Made by a program: the position numbers and the translations under genes. From contig JBNKIW010000042.1 of assembly GCA_050290865.1 (NCBI GenBank), positions 1-21,821 of the forward strand: 21,821 bases of DNA, in the 5' to 3' direction. How positions within the stretch are numbered: the first letter of the stretch is position 1; each line of letters begins with the position of its first letter. Of the stretch, positions 8,151 through 15,608 are shown piece after piece. The stretch comes from JARRLC01 sp050290865. Lineage in GTDB: Bacteria; Pseudomonadota; Alphaproteobacteria; Rhizobiales; Rhodomicrobiaceae. The notes beneath the pieces were generated by a model. It saw only the letters and a list, made by a program, of their open reading frames with translations, was not told where the DNA came from and made no database searches.

Positions 8151-9578
8151 TTGAAGAAAACCGCCTGTGTATCCGTATCGGCGCTGGGGCTGTTCGCGGC
8201 CGCGCTCATCACCATTCCTCAGGCTTTCGCCCAGACGCAGCCGGACACGTCTCAGGCACAGCCTGCGACGTCCGGCGCCGAACAGACGCCTCAGGCACCC
8301 GCCGTGCTGGAATCGCAAACGCCGAAGCCCGCGGCAGAGCCCGAGGCTTCCGCTCAGCCCGACAGTGAAACAACGCCCACGGCGGAGACACAGCCGGCGG
8401 TGGAACCGGACCCCGCAACCGGCACCAAGCCCGTGGCAGAAACGAAACCGGCTGAGGATGCGCAACCCGCCGCGGACGCGACACCTGCCGGCGGTGAACC
8501 GAAGCCTGTTGCCGAGCCGGCCTCGCCTCCGGACGATCCAAAATCCGTTACACTGCGCGTTGCCACGCCCGGCGGCGCCTATCTTCAGTCGCAGGAGCGC
8601 GCCATTTTCGGCACCTTCACCAAGCGCCATGACTATCCGGTCAAGGCCGAGGGCGTCGACGTCACGCTCGACGCGCTGAAGACCCGCGCCGGCGATTGGG
8701 ACGTCGTGGATCTCGATGGCGGCACCGCAATGCAGGCCTGCAACGAAAAACTTCTGGAGCCGCTGGACGCCAGCGCTTTGCCGGTTGCCCCGGACGGCGC
8801 CCCGGCGTCCGAGGATTTCTTCAACGGCGCCATCCAGCCCTGCGCGGTGGCGAGCGTGGCATGGTCGGCGGTCGTGGTCTACGACGAGAACACGAAAAGG
8901 AAGCCTTCGAAACTCGCCGATTTCTTCAACACGCGCCGCTTCCGCGGGAAGCGTGTCCTGCTCAAACAGCCGAAATACACGCTGGAGATGGCGCTGCTGG
9001 CCGACGGCGTTGCTGCCTCCGACATCTACACCACACTTGCAACGCCCGAGGGCGAGAACCGCGCCTTCGACAAGCTGACGCGCATCAAAGACCACATCGT
9101 CTGGGCCGAGAAACCCGGCGACGTCTTCCAGCAGGTCGCTCAAAAAGGCGTCAGCATGGGGCTGGCTTTCAACGGCCGCGCGTTCATGGCGATCGTCAGT
9201 GAGCGTAAGCCGCTCGGCATCCTGTGGGACCGGCAGATCTACAGCTTCGACTATTGGGCGATCCCGGCGGACGCCAAGAATGCGGCTGCGGCGAGGGCGT
9301 TCATCCACTTCGCGACATCGCCGGGACAACTCGCCGATCAGACGCGGTGGCTGCCTTACGGTCCGGCGCGGCGCTCGGCGGTCAAGCTGGTTGGCAAGCA
9401 TGCCGAACTCGACATGGAGATGAAGCCCCATCTGCCGACCCATGCGCCGAACATGAAAGGCGCGCTGGCCTTCGATGGGGCGTGGTGGGCGGCCAATGAG
9501 GCGCGTCTGGAGGCGCGCTTCGCGGGCTGGCTGGACGGTCATGACACGCCTGCGCCGACGACAGTCACGTCGCAGTGA
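8151..9578 (+). CDS. PotD-like extracellular solute-binding protein with long Pro/Ala/Glu linker
   Basis: The 475-residue product is a predicted periplasmic binding protein of the spermidine/putrescine-type ABC transporter family. I chose a TTG start at 8151, because GAGGAG sits six bases before it and it begins a clean signal peptide (KKTACVSVSALGLFAAALIT, cleavage near AFA|Q at residue 27). The longer open frame upstream is a shadow of AsmA. Residues 28 to about 130 are a low-complexity linker of Pro, Ala, Glu, Thr and Gln. The binding domain runs from VTLRVATPGGAYLQSQERAIF to the end, with family features such as DWDVVDLDGG, VVVYDENT and YSFDYWAIPADAKNAAAARAFI. No permease or ATPase gene is adjacent, so the ligand and transporter are unknown. 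The linker resembles the periplasm-spanning linkers of TonB-like proteins and is unusual for this family. Confidence 0.82.
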   Translation: MKKTACVSVSALGLFAAALITIPQAFAQTQPDTSQAQPATSGAEQTPQAPAVLESQTPKPAAEPEASAQPDSETTPTAETQPAVEPDPATGTKPVAETKPAEDAQPAADATPAGGEPKPVAEPASPPDDPKSVTLRVATPGGAYLQSQERAIFGTFTKRHDYPVKAEGVDVTLDALKTRAGDWDVVDLDGGTAMQACNEKLLEPLDASALPVAPDGAPASEDFFNGAIQPCAVASVAWSAVVVYDENTKRKPSKLADFFNTRRFRGKRVLLKQPKYTLEMALLADGVAASDIYTTLATPEGENRAFDKLTRIKDHIVWAEKPGDVFQQVAQKGVSMGLAFNGRAFMAIVSERKPLGILWDRQIYSFDYWAIPADAKNAAAARAFIHFATSPGQLADQTRWLPYGPARRSAVKLVGKHAELDMEMKPHLPTHAPNMKGALAFDGAWWAANEARLEARFAGWLDGHDTPAPTTVTSQ

Positions 9579-10172
9579 TACTCTCGAACACCTACGTGTA
9601 TTCAGGACGCTTGCCCTGTAACATTTTCGTCACGACTATACGTTTTTGGCCGCAATTCTGACAAAGGGGTGTTTTTAATCGGCGCTCTGTCTACAGATGA
9701 TGCGCGGATCGCCGGTCACGCGCATGCAAGGGATACGCTTCCAGAAACATGCGCCGCCGCACGACTTTAGCGACAGGCCCGAGCGAACGCGGGGAAGCGG
9801 GCGTCATGCGGCGTTGTCCCCTCTGCCATGTGGCGGCGCGCGCGGCTGCCACAATTACATATACAGAATACCGGAAATTCCGCGTCACCGCCTTTCGGAG
9901 CAATTGATCTTCATCGCGAAAGCGCGCAGATTGGCATCAACAACGCTTGTGGTGCGGCCCGGCCAGCCGACCGTACCGGCAAGTCGACAAAGACAGACTG
10001 GAAGCGCGGCATCGCACATCCTTCCGAAAGGTGCCATTTAGCGCAAGCAAGCCTTGCGAGTTTTGCCGCGCCTGCCAGTACGCGGGGTATACAAGCACTG
10101 TCGCAATCGCGGCAGTGTTTTTCTTTTTGGAGGGCGAATTTCCGGGCGCCCTCCCCTGGCTTGGATGACGGT
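9579..10172. other. Gene-poor intergenic region
   Basis: This 594-bp stretch has no convincing protein gene. Short open frames (for example 9697-10041 plus) are Arg/Pro-rich, lack family features and have no good ribosome binding site. The first ~110 bp are A/T-rich compared with the surroundings. The strong plus-strand terminator at 10096-10128 suggests that some transcript, perhaps a small RNA, ends here. Confidence 0.5.
10096..10128 (+). terminator. Strong orphan Rho-independent terminator
   Basis: CACTGTCGC (10096-10104) pairs over nine positions, with one G-T wobble, with GCGGCAGTG (10109-10117) around an AATC loop. TTTTTCTTTTT follows (10118-10128). The T-run is only on the plus side, so the stem does not terminate the minus-strand gene at 10173. 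The nearest upstream plus-strand gene ends 517 bp away. Confidence 0.8.
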
Positions 10173-11123
10173 TCAGAACCGCAAATAGACGTTCGCCGCT
10201 CCATAAGCCCCGCCGGAACCGTCACCCGAGGCTATCCCACCCGACAGCGTCGTCTCCGTGCCATTCACATCGAAGCGTAGAAATCCCCCTGCCCGCACGT
10301 TGTTACAGATGGCGCCGGACTCCGTTCTGAAGACCGCGGCCTCCGGTCCGATCGTGGCCCATGACAGCGCCTTGTAGCCGGCACGGAATGTGCCGCCGGC
10401 ATCGCGGTACGGCCCTTCACCATCAACGCCCGAAGCAAAATAGGCATCAGCGGACAGCCACATCTCGTCGCTCAGCGTAAGCCAGCTCTCCAGGCCCCCC
10501 CGCAATCCGAAAGCCGCTCCGAGCCCTGCCGCCCGCGCGCCGATCATCCCCCATCCGGCAGAGGCCTTCGCCGCGTCTTTCAGCGCGCTGGCGGACGGGA
10601 TCTCCTCGCCCCGATAGCCAACCCCCGCATAGGCTTTGACGATGAGGGCCCCGAAGGTCATCCGATAGCCGGGCATGAGGGCGGCTTCGTAGCGCTCGAC
10701 CTGACGTGTCTGCTCCAGGCGAAATTCGGTCTCTTCCGAACCGGCGGCAAGCGCCTTGCTGCAATGGCGCCGGAATGTGCTGGCGGCATCTTCCGGCAGA
10801 GACGGATTTGTGCCGCATTTGAGGACGCTTTGCGTAACCTCCTTCTGCTGCAGATACGCGCCCATGATCTTCACGCGCCAGCCATCCTGGCTCAGCCGCG
10901 AAACGGGCGCTATGACCATCGCGCCGTAGGCTGACACCGCGGTACCGGCAACGTTGACACCATGAGAAAGCTCGACATGGTCCTTGAGAAAGCCCAGCGC
11001 CGCGCTCCGCCGCGATTTCGCGATCTCCACCTCGCCAGCCCGGCCCGGCCCGCCGAAGCAGAGCACCGCCAGAACAGCGGCCAGCCGCACGAATGTCTTC
11101 CCCACGCCCATGATACGCAACAC
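10173..11123 (-). CDS. bcsS: BcsS-like cellulose-biosynthesis outer-membrane protein
   Basis: The product, about 316 residues, has an N-terminal signal peptide (FVRLAAVLAVLCFGGPGRAG, cleavage near GRA|G) and a beta-rich body. The last third resembles the BcsS family: WATIGPEAAVFRTESG, then RAGGFLRF, ETTLSGGIASGDG and the terminal GAYGAANVYLRF, where the final Phe suits an outer-membrane barrel. BcsS proteins accompany cellulose synthase operons in alphaproteobacteria, with unclear molecular role. No bcsA, bcsB or bcsC gene is in the window, so this is an isolated copy or a distant homologue. Start choice is uncertain: the frame opens with GTG at 11123, and the first ATG is at 11109-11111; neither has a clear ribosome binding site. 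It is divergent from the hydrolase gene at 11350. Confidence 0.6.
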   Translation of the reverse strand: MLRIMGVGKTFVRLAAVLAVLCFGGPGRAGEVEIAKSRRSAALGFLKDHVELSHGVNVAGTAVSAYGAMVIAPVSRLSQDGWRVKIMGAYLQQKEVTQSVLKCGTNPSLPEDAASTFRRHCSKALAAGSEETEFRLEQTRQVERYEAALMPGYRMTFGALIVKAYAGVGYRGEEIPSASALKDAAKASAGWGMIGARAAGLGAAFGLRGGLESWLTLSDEMWLSADAYFASGVDGEGPYRDAGGTFRAGYKALSWATIGPEAAVFRTESGAICNNVRAGGFLRFDVNGTETTLSGGIASGDGSGGAYGAANVYLRF

Positions 11124-11180
11124 ACTCTTTACATAACCACGGCAACACCATAGCGCGGCGAACTCAACCAGCGGGAGTCC

Positions 11181-11228
11181 GTATTAACCGCTAATACACC
11201 ACTTGATCGCATTGTGAGCGCGACAATT
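11181..11228. promoter_or_regulatory. Two palindromes in a divergent intergenic region
   Basis: GTATTA-N5-TAATAC (11181-11197) is a perfect 6-bp inverted repeat. ATTGTGAGCGCGACAATT (11211-11228) is an imperfect palindrome resembling LacI-family operator half-sites. Both lie between the divergent bcsS-like and alpha/beta-hydrolase genes and could be operators. No regulator gene is adjacent. Confidence 0.35.
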
Positions 11229-11349
11229 TCTGAATTCCTCCAGCCACTCCGTTGCCGATAGCCTGCGCTACCGCTGTTCATTGTTGAATGTTGGGTGTAG
11301 CAATCGAAGCGTGCAGCCGTGCCCGGCGCGTCCTGTTGTGGGAAAGACC

Positions 11350-12312
11350 ATGGGACTCCGCCGCTTCCCGATTGCCGTCATGGCGTCCGTCTTGCTCGCG
11401 CTCGCATCCTGCGCGCCCGGCATCGCGCCCGAAATGGTTCGGCCCATCACCTATCACACCGCCGGAGAAGCGGGGCAGAAGGTCCGCCTTGCCGTGCACG
11501 AGGCGGGAGAGGGCGCGCCGATCGTCCTCATTCACGGCCTCGGCACGTCAAGCTACACCTGGAACCGCATCATTCCCCAACTGGCGCGGACGAACCGCAT
11601 CATAGCCATCGACCTGAAAGGCTTCGGCCAGTCCGACAAACCGCTGGACGGGAAATATACGATTTTCGATCAGGCCCGCCTCGTCGGCAACGTCATCGCC
11701 GAGCGCAATCTTTCCGGGGTAACGCTCATCGGTCATTCCTATGGCGGCGCCGTCGCCCTGGCCGTCGCGTTATCCGAGATGGACAAGGGCGGCGGCTCGC
11801 TGGAGCGGCTCGTGCTGCTCGACAGCGTGGCCTACCGCCAGCCCATGCCCTTCTTCTTCAAGGTGCTGCGCACACCGGTCATCGGGGAAATCGGAATTGC
11901 GCTCGTTCCACCGGAAGTGCAGGCTTCGCACGCGCTCGATGTGGCCTATTACAACAATCGCAAGGTGCCGCGCGACGCCGTGCAGCACTACGCTCAACCC
12001 CTGCATTCCGAGGGTGGCCGCCACGCGCTGTTCCAGACCATCAAGAGCCTGGAGCCCGAGAAGGCCGACGCCATCGCCGCGCGCTACCGCGATCTGGATC
12101 TGCCGTCGCTCATTCTCTGGTGCGATCACGACCGCATTGTCCCGCTCCGCTTCGGCGCGAGGCTGGCGACGGATCTGCCCAATGCGAGTATCCAGGTGAT
12201 CCGCAGTTGCGGACATCTCCCGCATGAGGAACAGCCCGCCGAGACCGTCGCCGCGATCCAGCGCTTCATGCGCAGGACCGCCGCACCGACCAAGGTTTCC
12301 CTGGCACAATAG
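11350..12312 (+). CDS. Alpha/beta-fold hydrolase, predicted lipoprotein
   Basis: The 320-residue product is an alpha/beta hydrolase, likely anchored in the membrane by a lipid. The signal sequence ends in a lipobox LASC with the modifiable Cys at residue 21. The oxyanion region is VLIHGLGTSSYTW (59-71). The nucleophile elbow is GHSYGG (Ser130), the acid is probably Asp261 in CDHDRIVP, and the His is His289 in CGHLPHEE, so the triad is complete. I chose the ATG at 11350, preceded by GGGAAAG, rather than the earlier TTG at 11281, because it places the signal peptide directly at the N-terminus. Substrate cannot be predicted; the fold covers esterases, lipases and haloperoxidase-like enzymes. It lies 203 bp upstream of the next gene, with a promoter-like motif between them, so it is probably not in the same operon. 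Confidence 0.85.
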   Translation: MGLRRFPIAVMASVLLALASCAPGIAPEMVRPITYHTAGEAGQKVRLAVHEAGEGAPIVLIHGLGTSSYTWNRIIPQLARTNRIIAIDLKGFGQSDKPLDGKYTIFDQARLVGNVIAERNLSGVTLIGHSYGGAVALAVALSEMDKGGGSLERLVLLDSVAYRQPMPFFFKVLRTPVIGEIGIALVPPEVQASHALDVAYYNNRKVPRDAVQHYAQPLHSEGGRHALFQTIKSLEPEKADAIAARYRDLDLPSLILWCDHDRIVPLRFGARLATDLPNASIQVIRSCGHLPHEEQPAETVAAIQRFMRRTAAPTKVSLAQ

Positions 12313-12450
12313 GCCGCCTCGCGTGCTCACCAGGGCCATTCAAGTAAAACGCCCGGTAACGACGATGCCGCCACAGTCCTCGCAGGTCAGAGCCAGGACG
12401 AGATCGCGAATAACGGCGAGAGCACGACCATTCACTTGGGTGTGAACGGC

Positions 12451-12476
12451 GTAACCCGCGGCTCCGGTCCGGCGAA
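12451..12476 (+). promoter_or_regulatory. Putative ECF sigma-dependent promoter (GTAACC-N16-CGAA)
   Basis: GTAACC (12451-12456) and CGAA (12473-12476) are separated by exactly 16 bp, 39 bp before the flavoprotein ATG. From memory this matches the motif reported for sigma-F of Caulobacter crescentus. The same arrangement (GTAACA-N16-CGAA, also preceded by GG at the -10) occurs at 19765-19790. The ECF sigma gene lies at 19079-19642. Confidence 0.6.
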
Positions 12477-12515
12477 GTTCTCTGTATCACCAATCGCAAC
12501 GGACGGCTGGACATC

Positions 12516-13994
12516 ATGTTACATACCCCCCTCACCGGCGCCATCAAGCCGACAGCCCCCTCCAGAGACCGCCCCATAAAGGCCGATCTCTGCGTGATCG
12601 GCGGTGGTTCCGGCGGCCTATCCGTTGCGGCTGGTGCCGCGCAGATGGGCGCGTCCGCGGTTTTGATCGAGAAGCACCGGATGGGCGGCGACTGCCTGAA
12701 CAGCGGTTGTGTCCCGTCCAAGGCGCTGATTGCCGCCGCGCACGCCGCCCATCTGCCCCATTCCGGGACCGCGTTCGGCATCGATACGCCGCCGCCGCGG
12801 GTCGATTTTGGCCGGGTCCACGATCACGTGCGGGGTGTCATCGCCGCCATCGCGCCAAATGACAGCGTCGAGCGCTTCGAGGGGCTCGGCGTCCGTGTCA
12901 TCCGTGAAGCCGCGCGGTTCATTTCACCAAACATGGTCGAGGCGGGACCGCACCGGATCACGGCGCGGCGCTTCGTTATCGCCACCGGTTCGACGGCCGC
13001 CGTACCGCCCGTTCCCGGTCTCGATGCGGTGCCCTTTCTGACCAACGAGACGGTCTTCGGCTTGCGGGAACGCCCGGCGCATCTCGTCGTCATCGGCGGC
13101 GGTCCGATCGGGGTCGAAATGGCACAATCCTTCCGGCGCCTGGGCTCCCGTGTGAGCCTCGTCGAGCGTTTCTCGATCCTGCCGCGTGATGAGCCCGAGG
13201 CGGTGGATGTGGTGCGCGCCGCGCTCATCGCTGACGGCGTCGAGCTTCACGAGAATGCCGCCATCACGCGCGTGTGCACGACACCGGATGGTGTCAGCGC
13301 CACGCTGCAAAATGCCGATGGCGGTGAGATCGTTCTTTCCGGCAGTCACATCCTGGTTGCCGCCGGGCGCAAGCCGGTAACGCATGGGCTGGGGCTGGAC
13401 GCCGCGGACATCGCCCACACGCCGAGGGGCATCACGGTGGACGCCCGCCTGCGCACAAGCAACGCCCGCGTCTACGCCATCGGCGACGTGGCGGGCGGAC
13501 CGCAATTCACGCATATCGCGAGCTATCACGCCGGCATCGTCATCCGCAACGCGCTGTTCGGGCTGCCTGCAAAGGTGGATTACCGGGCGCTGCCCTGGTG
13601 CACCTATGCCGCCCCCGAACTCGGCCATGTCGGCCTGACCGAGGCAGACGCGCGGGAGCAAGGCCACAAGGTCACGGTCCTGACCCAGGCATTCAGCGAG
13701 AACGACCGCGCACAGACCGAGCGGAACACCGAGGGGCTCGCGAAAATCGTCCTCGGCCCGAGGGGAAAGATCCTTGGTGCGACGATCGTGGGCCGGCATG
13801 CGGGCGAAATGATCGCGCTGTGGGGTCTTGCGATTTCCAATCGTCTGAAGATTTCGGCCGTCGCGAGCATGATAGCGCCCTATCCGACCCGCTCGGAGAT
13901 CTCCAAGCGCGTGGCGGGCAGCTATTACACACCGGCTCTGTTCGGTCCGCGCACCCGCCGCTTGGTGCGTCTCGTGCAGCGCCTTCTCCCTTAA
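12516..13994 (+). CDS. MerA-like FAD-dependent pyridine nucleotide-disulfide oxidoreductase
   Basis: The 492-residue flavoprotein belongs to the dihydrolipoamide dehydrogenase/mercuric reductase family and transfers electrons from NAD(P)H through FAD to a redox-active disulfide. The FAD site is CVIGGGSGG (26-34), the active disulfide is Cys60/Cys65 in GGDCLNSGCVPSKA, the NAD(P)H site is VVIGGGPIGVEMAQ (191-204), and the second FAD motif is VYAIGDVAGG (319-328). At the C-terminus the His of the lipoamide dehydrogenase HPT-SE motif is replaced (APYPTRSE, 454-461), and there is no C-terminal Cys pair or N-terminal HMA domain as in classical MerA. It is therefore neither a normal Lpd nor a standard mercuric reductase. 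The acceptor is unknown; a thiol, selenium or arsenic compound is possible from context. First gene of a five-gene operon, 12 bp before the next. Confidence 0.88.
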   Translation: MLHTPLTGAIKPTAPSRDRPIKADLCVIGGGSGGLSVAAGAAQMGASAVLIEKHRMGGDCLNSGCVPSKALIAAAHAAHLPHSGTAFGIDTPPPRVDFGRVHDHVRGVIAAIAPNDSVERFEGLGVRVIREAARFISPNMVEAGPHRITARRFVIATGSTAAVPPVPGLDAVPFLTNETVFGLRERPAHLVVIGGGPIGVEMAQSFRRLGSRVSLVERFSILPRDEPEAVDVVRAALIADGVELHENAAITRVCTTPDGVSATLQNADGGEIVLSGSHILVAAGRKPVTHGLGLDAADIAHTPRGITVDARLRTSNARVYAIGDVAGGPQFTHIASYHAGIVIRNALFGLPAKVDYRALPWCTYAAPELGHVGLTEADAREQGHKVTVLTQAFSENDRAQTERNTEGLAKIVLGPRGKILGATIVGRHAGEMIALWGLAISNRLKISAVASMIAPYPTRSEISKRVAGSYYTPALFGPRTRRLVRLVQRLLP

Positions 13995-14006
13995 CCGCGA
14001 ACCCGG

Positions 14007-14738
14007 ATGGCTGACACCATGCCCCTCAATACCCTGATCCATGATCGCCGCCTCTGGGCGGTCCTCGCCGCAGCCGGAAGCTTCGCCGCGCTGCAACTTT
14101 CAGGCCTCGGCGGCGTCCTGTCGCTGTCCACCCTCAAGACCCACCGGCAGGAACTGGCGGCGTTCGTCGAGGCCCATTTTCTTATTGCTGCGCTCGCTTA
14201 CGCGGGCGTCTATGTCGCTGCCGTTGCCTTCTCGCTTCCCGGAGCGGCATTCCTCAGCCTCGCGGGCGGCTTGCTGTTCGGCGTAGTCACCGGCACGCTG
14301 CTGACAGTGGCAAGTGCCACAGCCGGCGCCACGCTCGTCTTCCTCTTCGCGCGCATCCTTTTCGGCGAGGACGCGCTGGCGCGGCTCGGACCGCAGGCGG
14401 GCACGCTGGCCGCCAATGTCCGGCGCAATGCGTGGTCATACCTGCTGGCGCTGCGGCTGGTGCCATTGTTCCCGTTCTTTCTCGTCAATCTTATCCCCGC
14501 ATTCGCCGGCGTGCGCCTGTCCACCTTCGTGGCGACGACGGCCGTCGGTATCCTGCCCGGCAGTGCGGTCTTCACGCTGTCCGGCGCCGGGCTCGGCGAA
14601 GTGCTGAACGCGGGCGGGGAGCTTTCGCTCGGCTCGATCCTGACGCCGGAAATCGTCGCCGCGCTGACCGGCCTGTCACTCCTGTCACTGGCGGCCATCC
14701 CCTTGCGCAAGCGTTTCGCCCCGGCTGATGGGCAGTAG
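14007..14738 (+). CDS. TVP38/TMEM64 family (VTT domain) inner-membrane protein
   Basis: The 243-residue product is a polytopic membrane protein of the TVP38/TMEM64 (SNARE-associated/VTT, DedA-related) family. Hydrophobic segments lie near residues 17-38, 52-75, 77-115, 150-165, 170-195 and 215-232. The family core is visible as AVAFSLPGAAFLSLAGGLLFG, the amphipathic re-entrant ARILFGEDALARLG region, and LALRLVPLFPFFLVNLIPAFAGV with the conserved Arg-x-x-P-x-x-P. Eukaryotic relatives are lipid scramblases; bacterial members are often near redox or metal-related genes, with unproven roles. The ATG at 14007 has no clear ribosome binding site, and the second ATG at 14019, with GGATGG before it, is an alternative. 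It is 12 bp from both neighbours, so translational coupling in one operon is likely. Confidence 0.88.
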   Translation: MADTMPLNTLIHDRRLWAVLAAAGSFAALQLSGLGGVLSLSTLKTHRQELAAFVEAHFLIAALAYAGVYVAAVAFSLPGAAFLSLAGGLLFGVVTGTLLTVASATAGATLVFLFARILFGEDALARLGPQAGTLAANVRRNAWSYLLALRLVPLFPFFLVNLIPAFAGVRLSTFVATTAVGILPGSAVFTLSGAGLGEVLNAGGELSLGSILTPEIVAALTGLSLLSLAAIPLRKRFAPADGQ

Positions 14739-14750
14739 GAGAAGCCACCC

Positions 14751-15578
14751 TTGCTCAAACTTCGTATCATCCTTTCCGTGCTGCTGCTGATAACTGCAGC
14801 CCCCGCCGCGCAAGCCAGCGACGCCGCCACGCTGTTCGCCAGTGCGGCCAAAGGGTCGGCAAAGGCGGTCGATCATTCGGCCTGGGACCGCCTGTTGAAG
14901 ACCTATGTGAAACCGGCCGCGGATGGCATCAACCGCGTCGATTATCGCGCTTTCAAGGCCGGCGGGCGCAAAGCGCTGAGCGCCTATCTCGACGCCCTGC
15001 AGAGGGTCGATCCCGCCAAGCTCGACCGGCCCGAGCAGTTCGCGCTTCTCGTCAATCTCTACAACGCCAGGACCGTGAGCATCGTGCTCGACCACTATCC
15101 GGTGCGCTCGATCAAGGACATCACACTCGGCGGCGGTCTGCTGGCCGCGTTCACGGGCGGCCCGTGGAAAGCCAAGGTGCTCAGGCTGAAAGGCGTGGAC
15201 CTCAGCCTCGACGATATCGAGCACGGCATTCTGCGCGCCGTCTTCAAAGACCCGCGCGTGCATTACGCGGTGAATTGCGCCTCGCTGGGCTGCCCGAACC
15301 TGGGCGTCGAGGCGTTCACCGGCGCGAAGCTGAATGCTCAGCTCGACGCCGCGGCACGCGCCTATATCAACCACCCGCGCGGCGTGCGCGTGGACGCGGA
15401 CGGGGTGCGCGCCTCTTCGATCTACAAATGGTTCGGGGAAGATTTCGGCGCCAGCGACCGGGCCGTTCTCAAACATATCCGGCGGTATGCAGCGGCGCCA
15501 CTGGCGAATAAACTCGCCCGCAGGAACGAAATCATCGACTATGATTACTCCTGGCGGCTGAACGACACGACCCGATGA
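14751..15578 (+). CDS. DUF547 domain periplasmic protein
   Basis: The 275-residue product has a signal peptide (cleavage AQA|S after residue 22) and a DUF547 domain over about residues 40-260. Recognisable elements are NRVDYRAFKA (60-69), the FALLVNLYNARTV block (96-108), SIKDI and the GGPWKAKVLRLKGVDLSLDDIEHGILR run. The HYAVNCASLGCPNL motif carries two conserved cysteines (175 and 180), and YKWFGEDFG follows. DUF547 proteins are exported proteins of unknown function; the NCASLGCP cysteines suggest a redox or metal site. It starts with TTG at 14751, supported by AGGAG upstream and by the immediate signal peptide. It is the third gene of the operon, 12 bp after the TVP38 gene and 30 bp before the methyltransferase gene. 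Confidence 0.88.
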   Translation: MLKLRIILSVLLLITAAPAAQASDAATLFASAAKGSAKAVDHSAWDRLLKTYVKPAADGINRVDYRAFKAGGRKALSAYLDALQRVDPAKLDRPEQFALLVNLYNARTVSIVLDHYPVRSIKDITLGGGLLAAFTGGPWKAKVLRLKGVDLSLDDIEHGILRAVFKDPRVHYAVNCASLGCPNLGVEAFTGAKLNAQLDAAARAYINHPRGVRVDADGVRASSIYKWFGEDFGASDRAVLKHIRRYAAAPLANKLARRNEIIDYDYSWRLNDTTR

Positions 15579-15608
15579 ACAGATATTGGACAGAATACGG
15601 GATACTTC

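Noticed and set aside
8073..9542. Long minus-strand open frame (489 residues) opposite the solute-binding protein gene
   Set aside because: Arg/Gly/Leu-rich low-complexity composition typical of antisense frames in GC-rich DNA. The plus-strand frame has signal peptide, ribosome binding site and family motifs.
10096..10128. Terminator for the bcsS-like gene on the minus strand
   Set aside because: The T-tract follows the stem only on the plus strand; on the minus strand the stem is followed by CTTGT.
12330..12450. Minus-strand frame ending in LTCEDCGGIVVTGRFT, a possible gene remnant with a C-x2-C motif
   Set aside because: Only about 31 codons from a GTG without a ribosome binding site, an in-frame stop upstream, and no recognisable family. 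It may be a fossil but cannot be supported.
12924..14096. Minus-strand open frame of 390 residues
   Set aside because: It is antisense to the flavoprotein gene, which has clear catalytic motifs, and shows no domain of its own.
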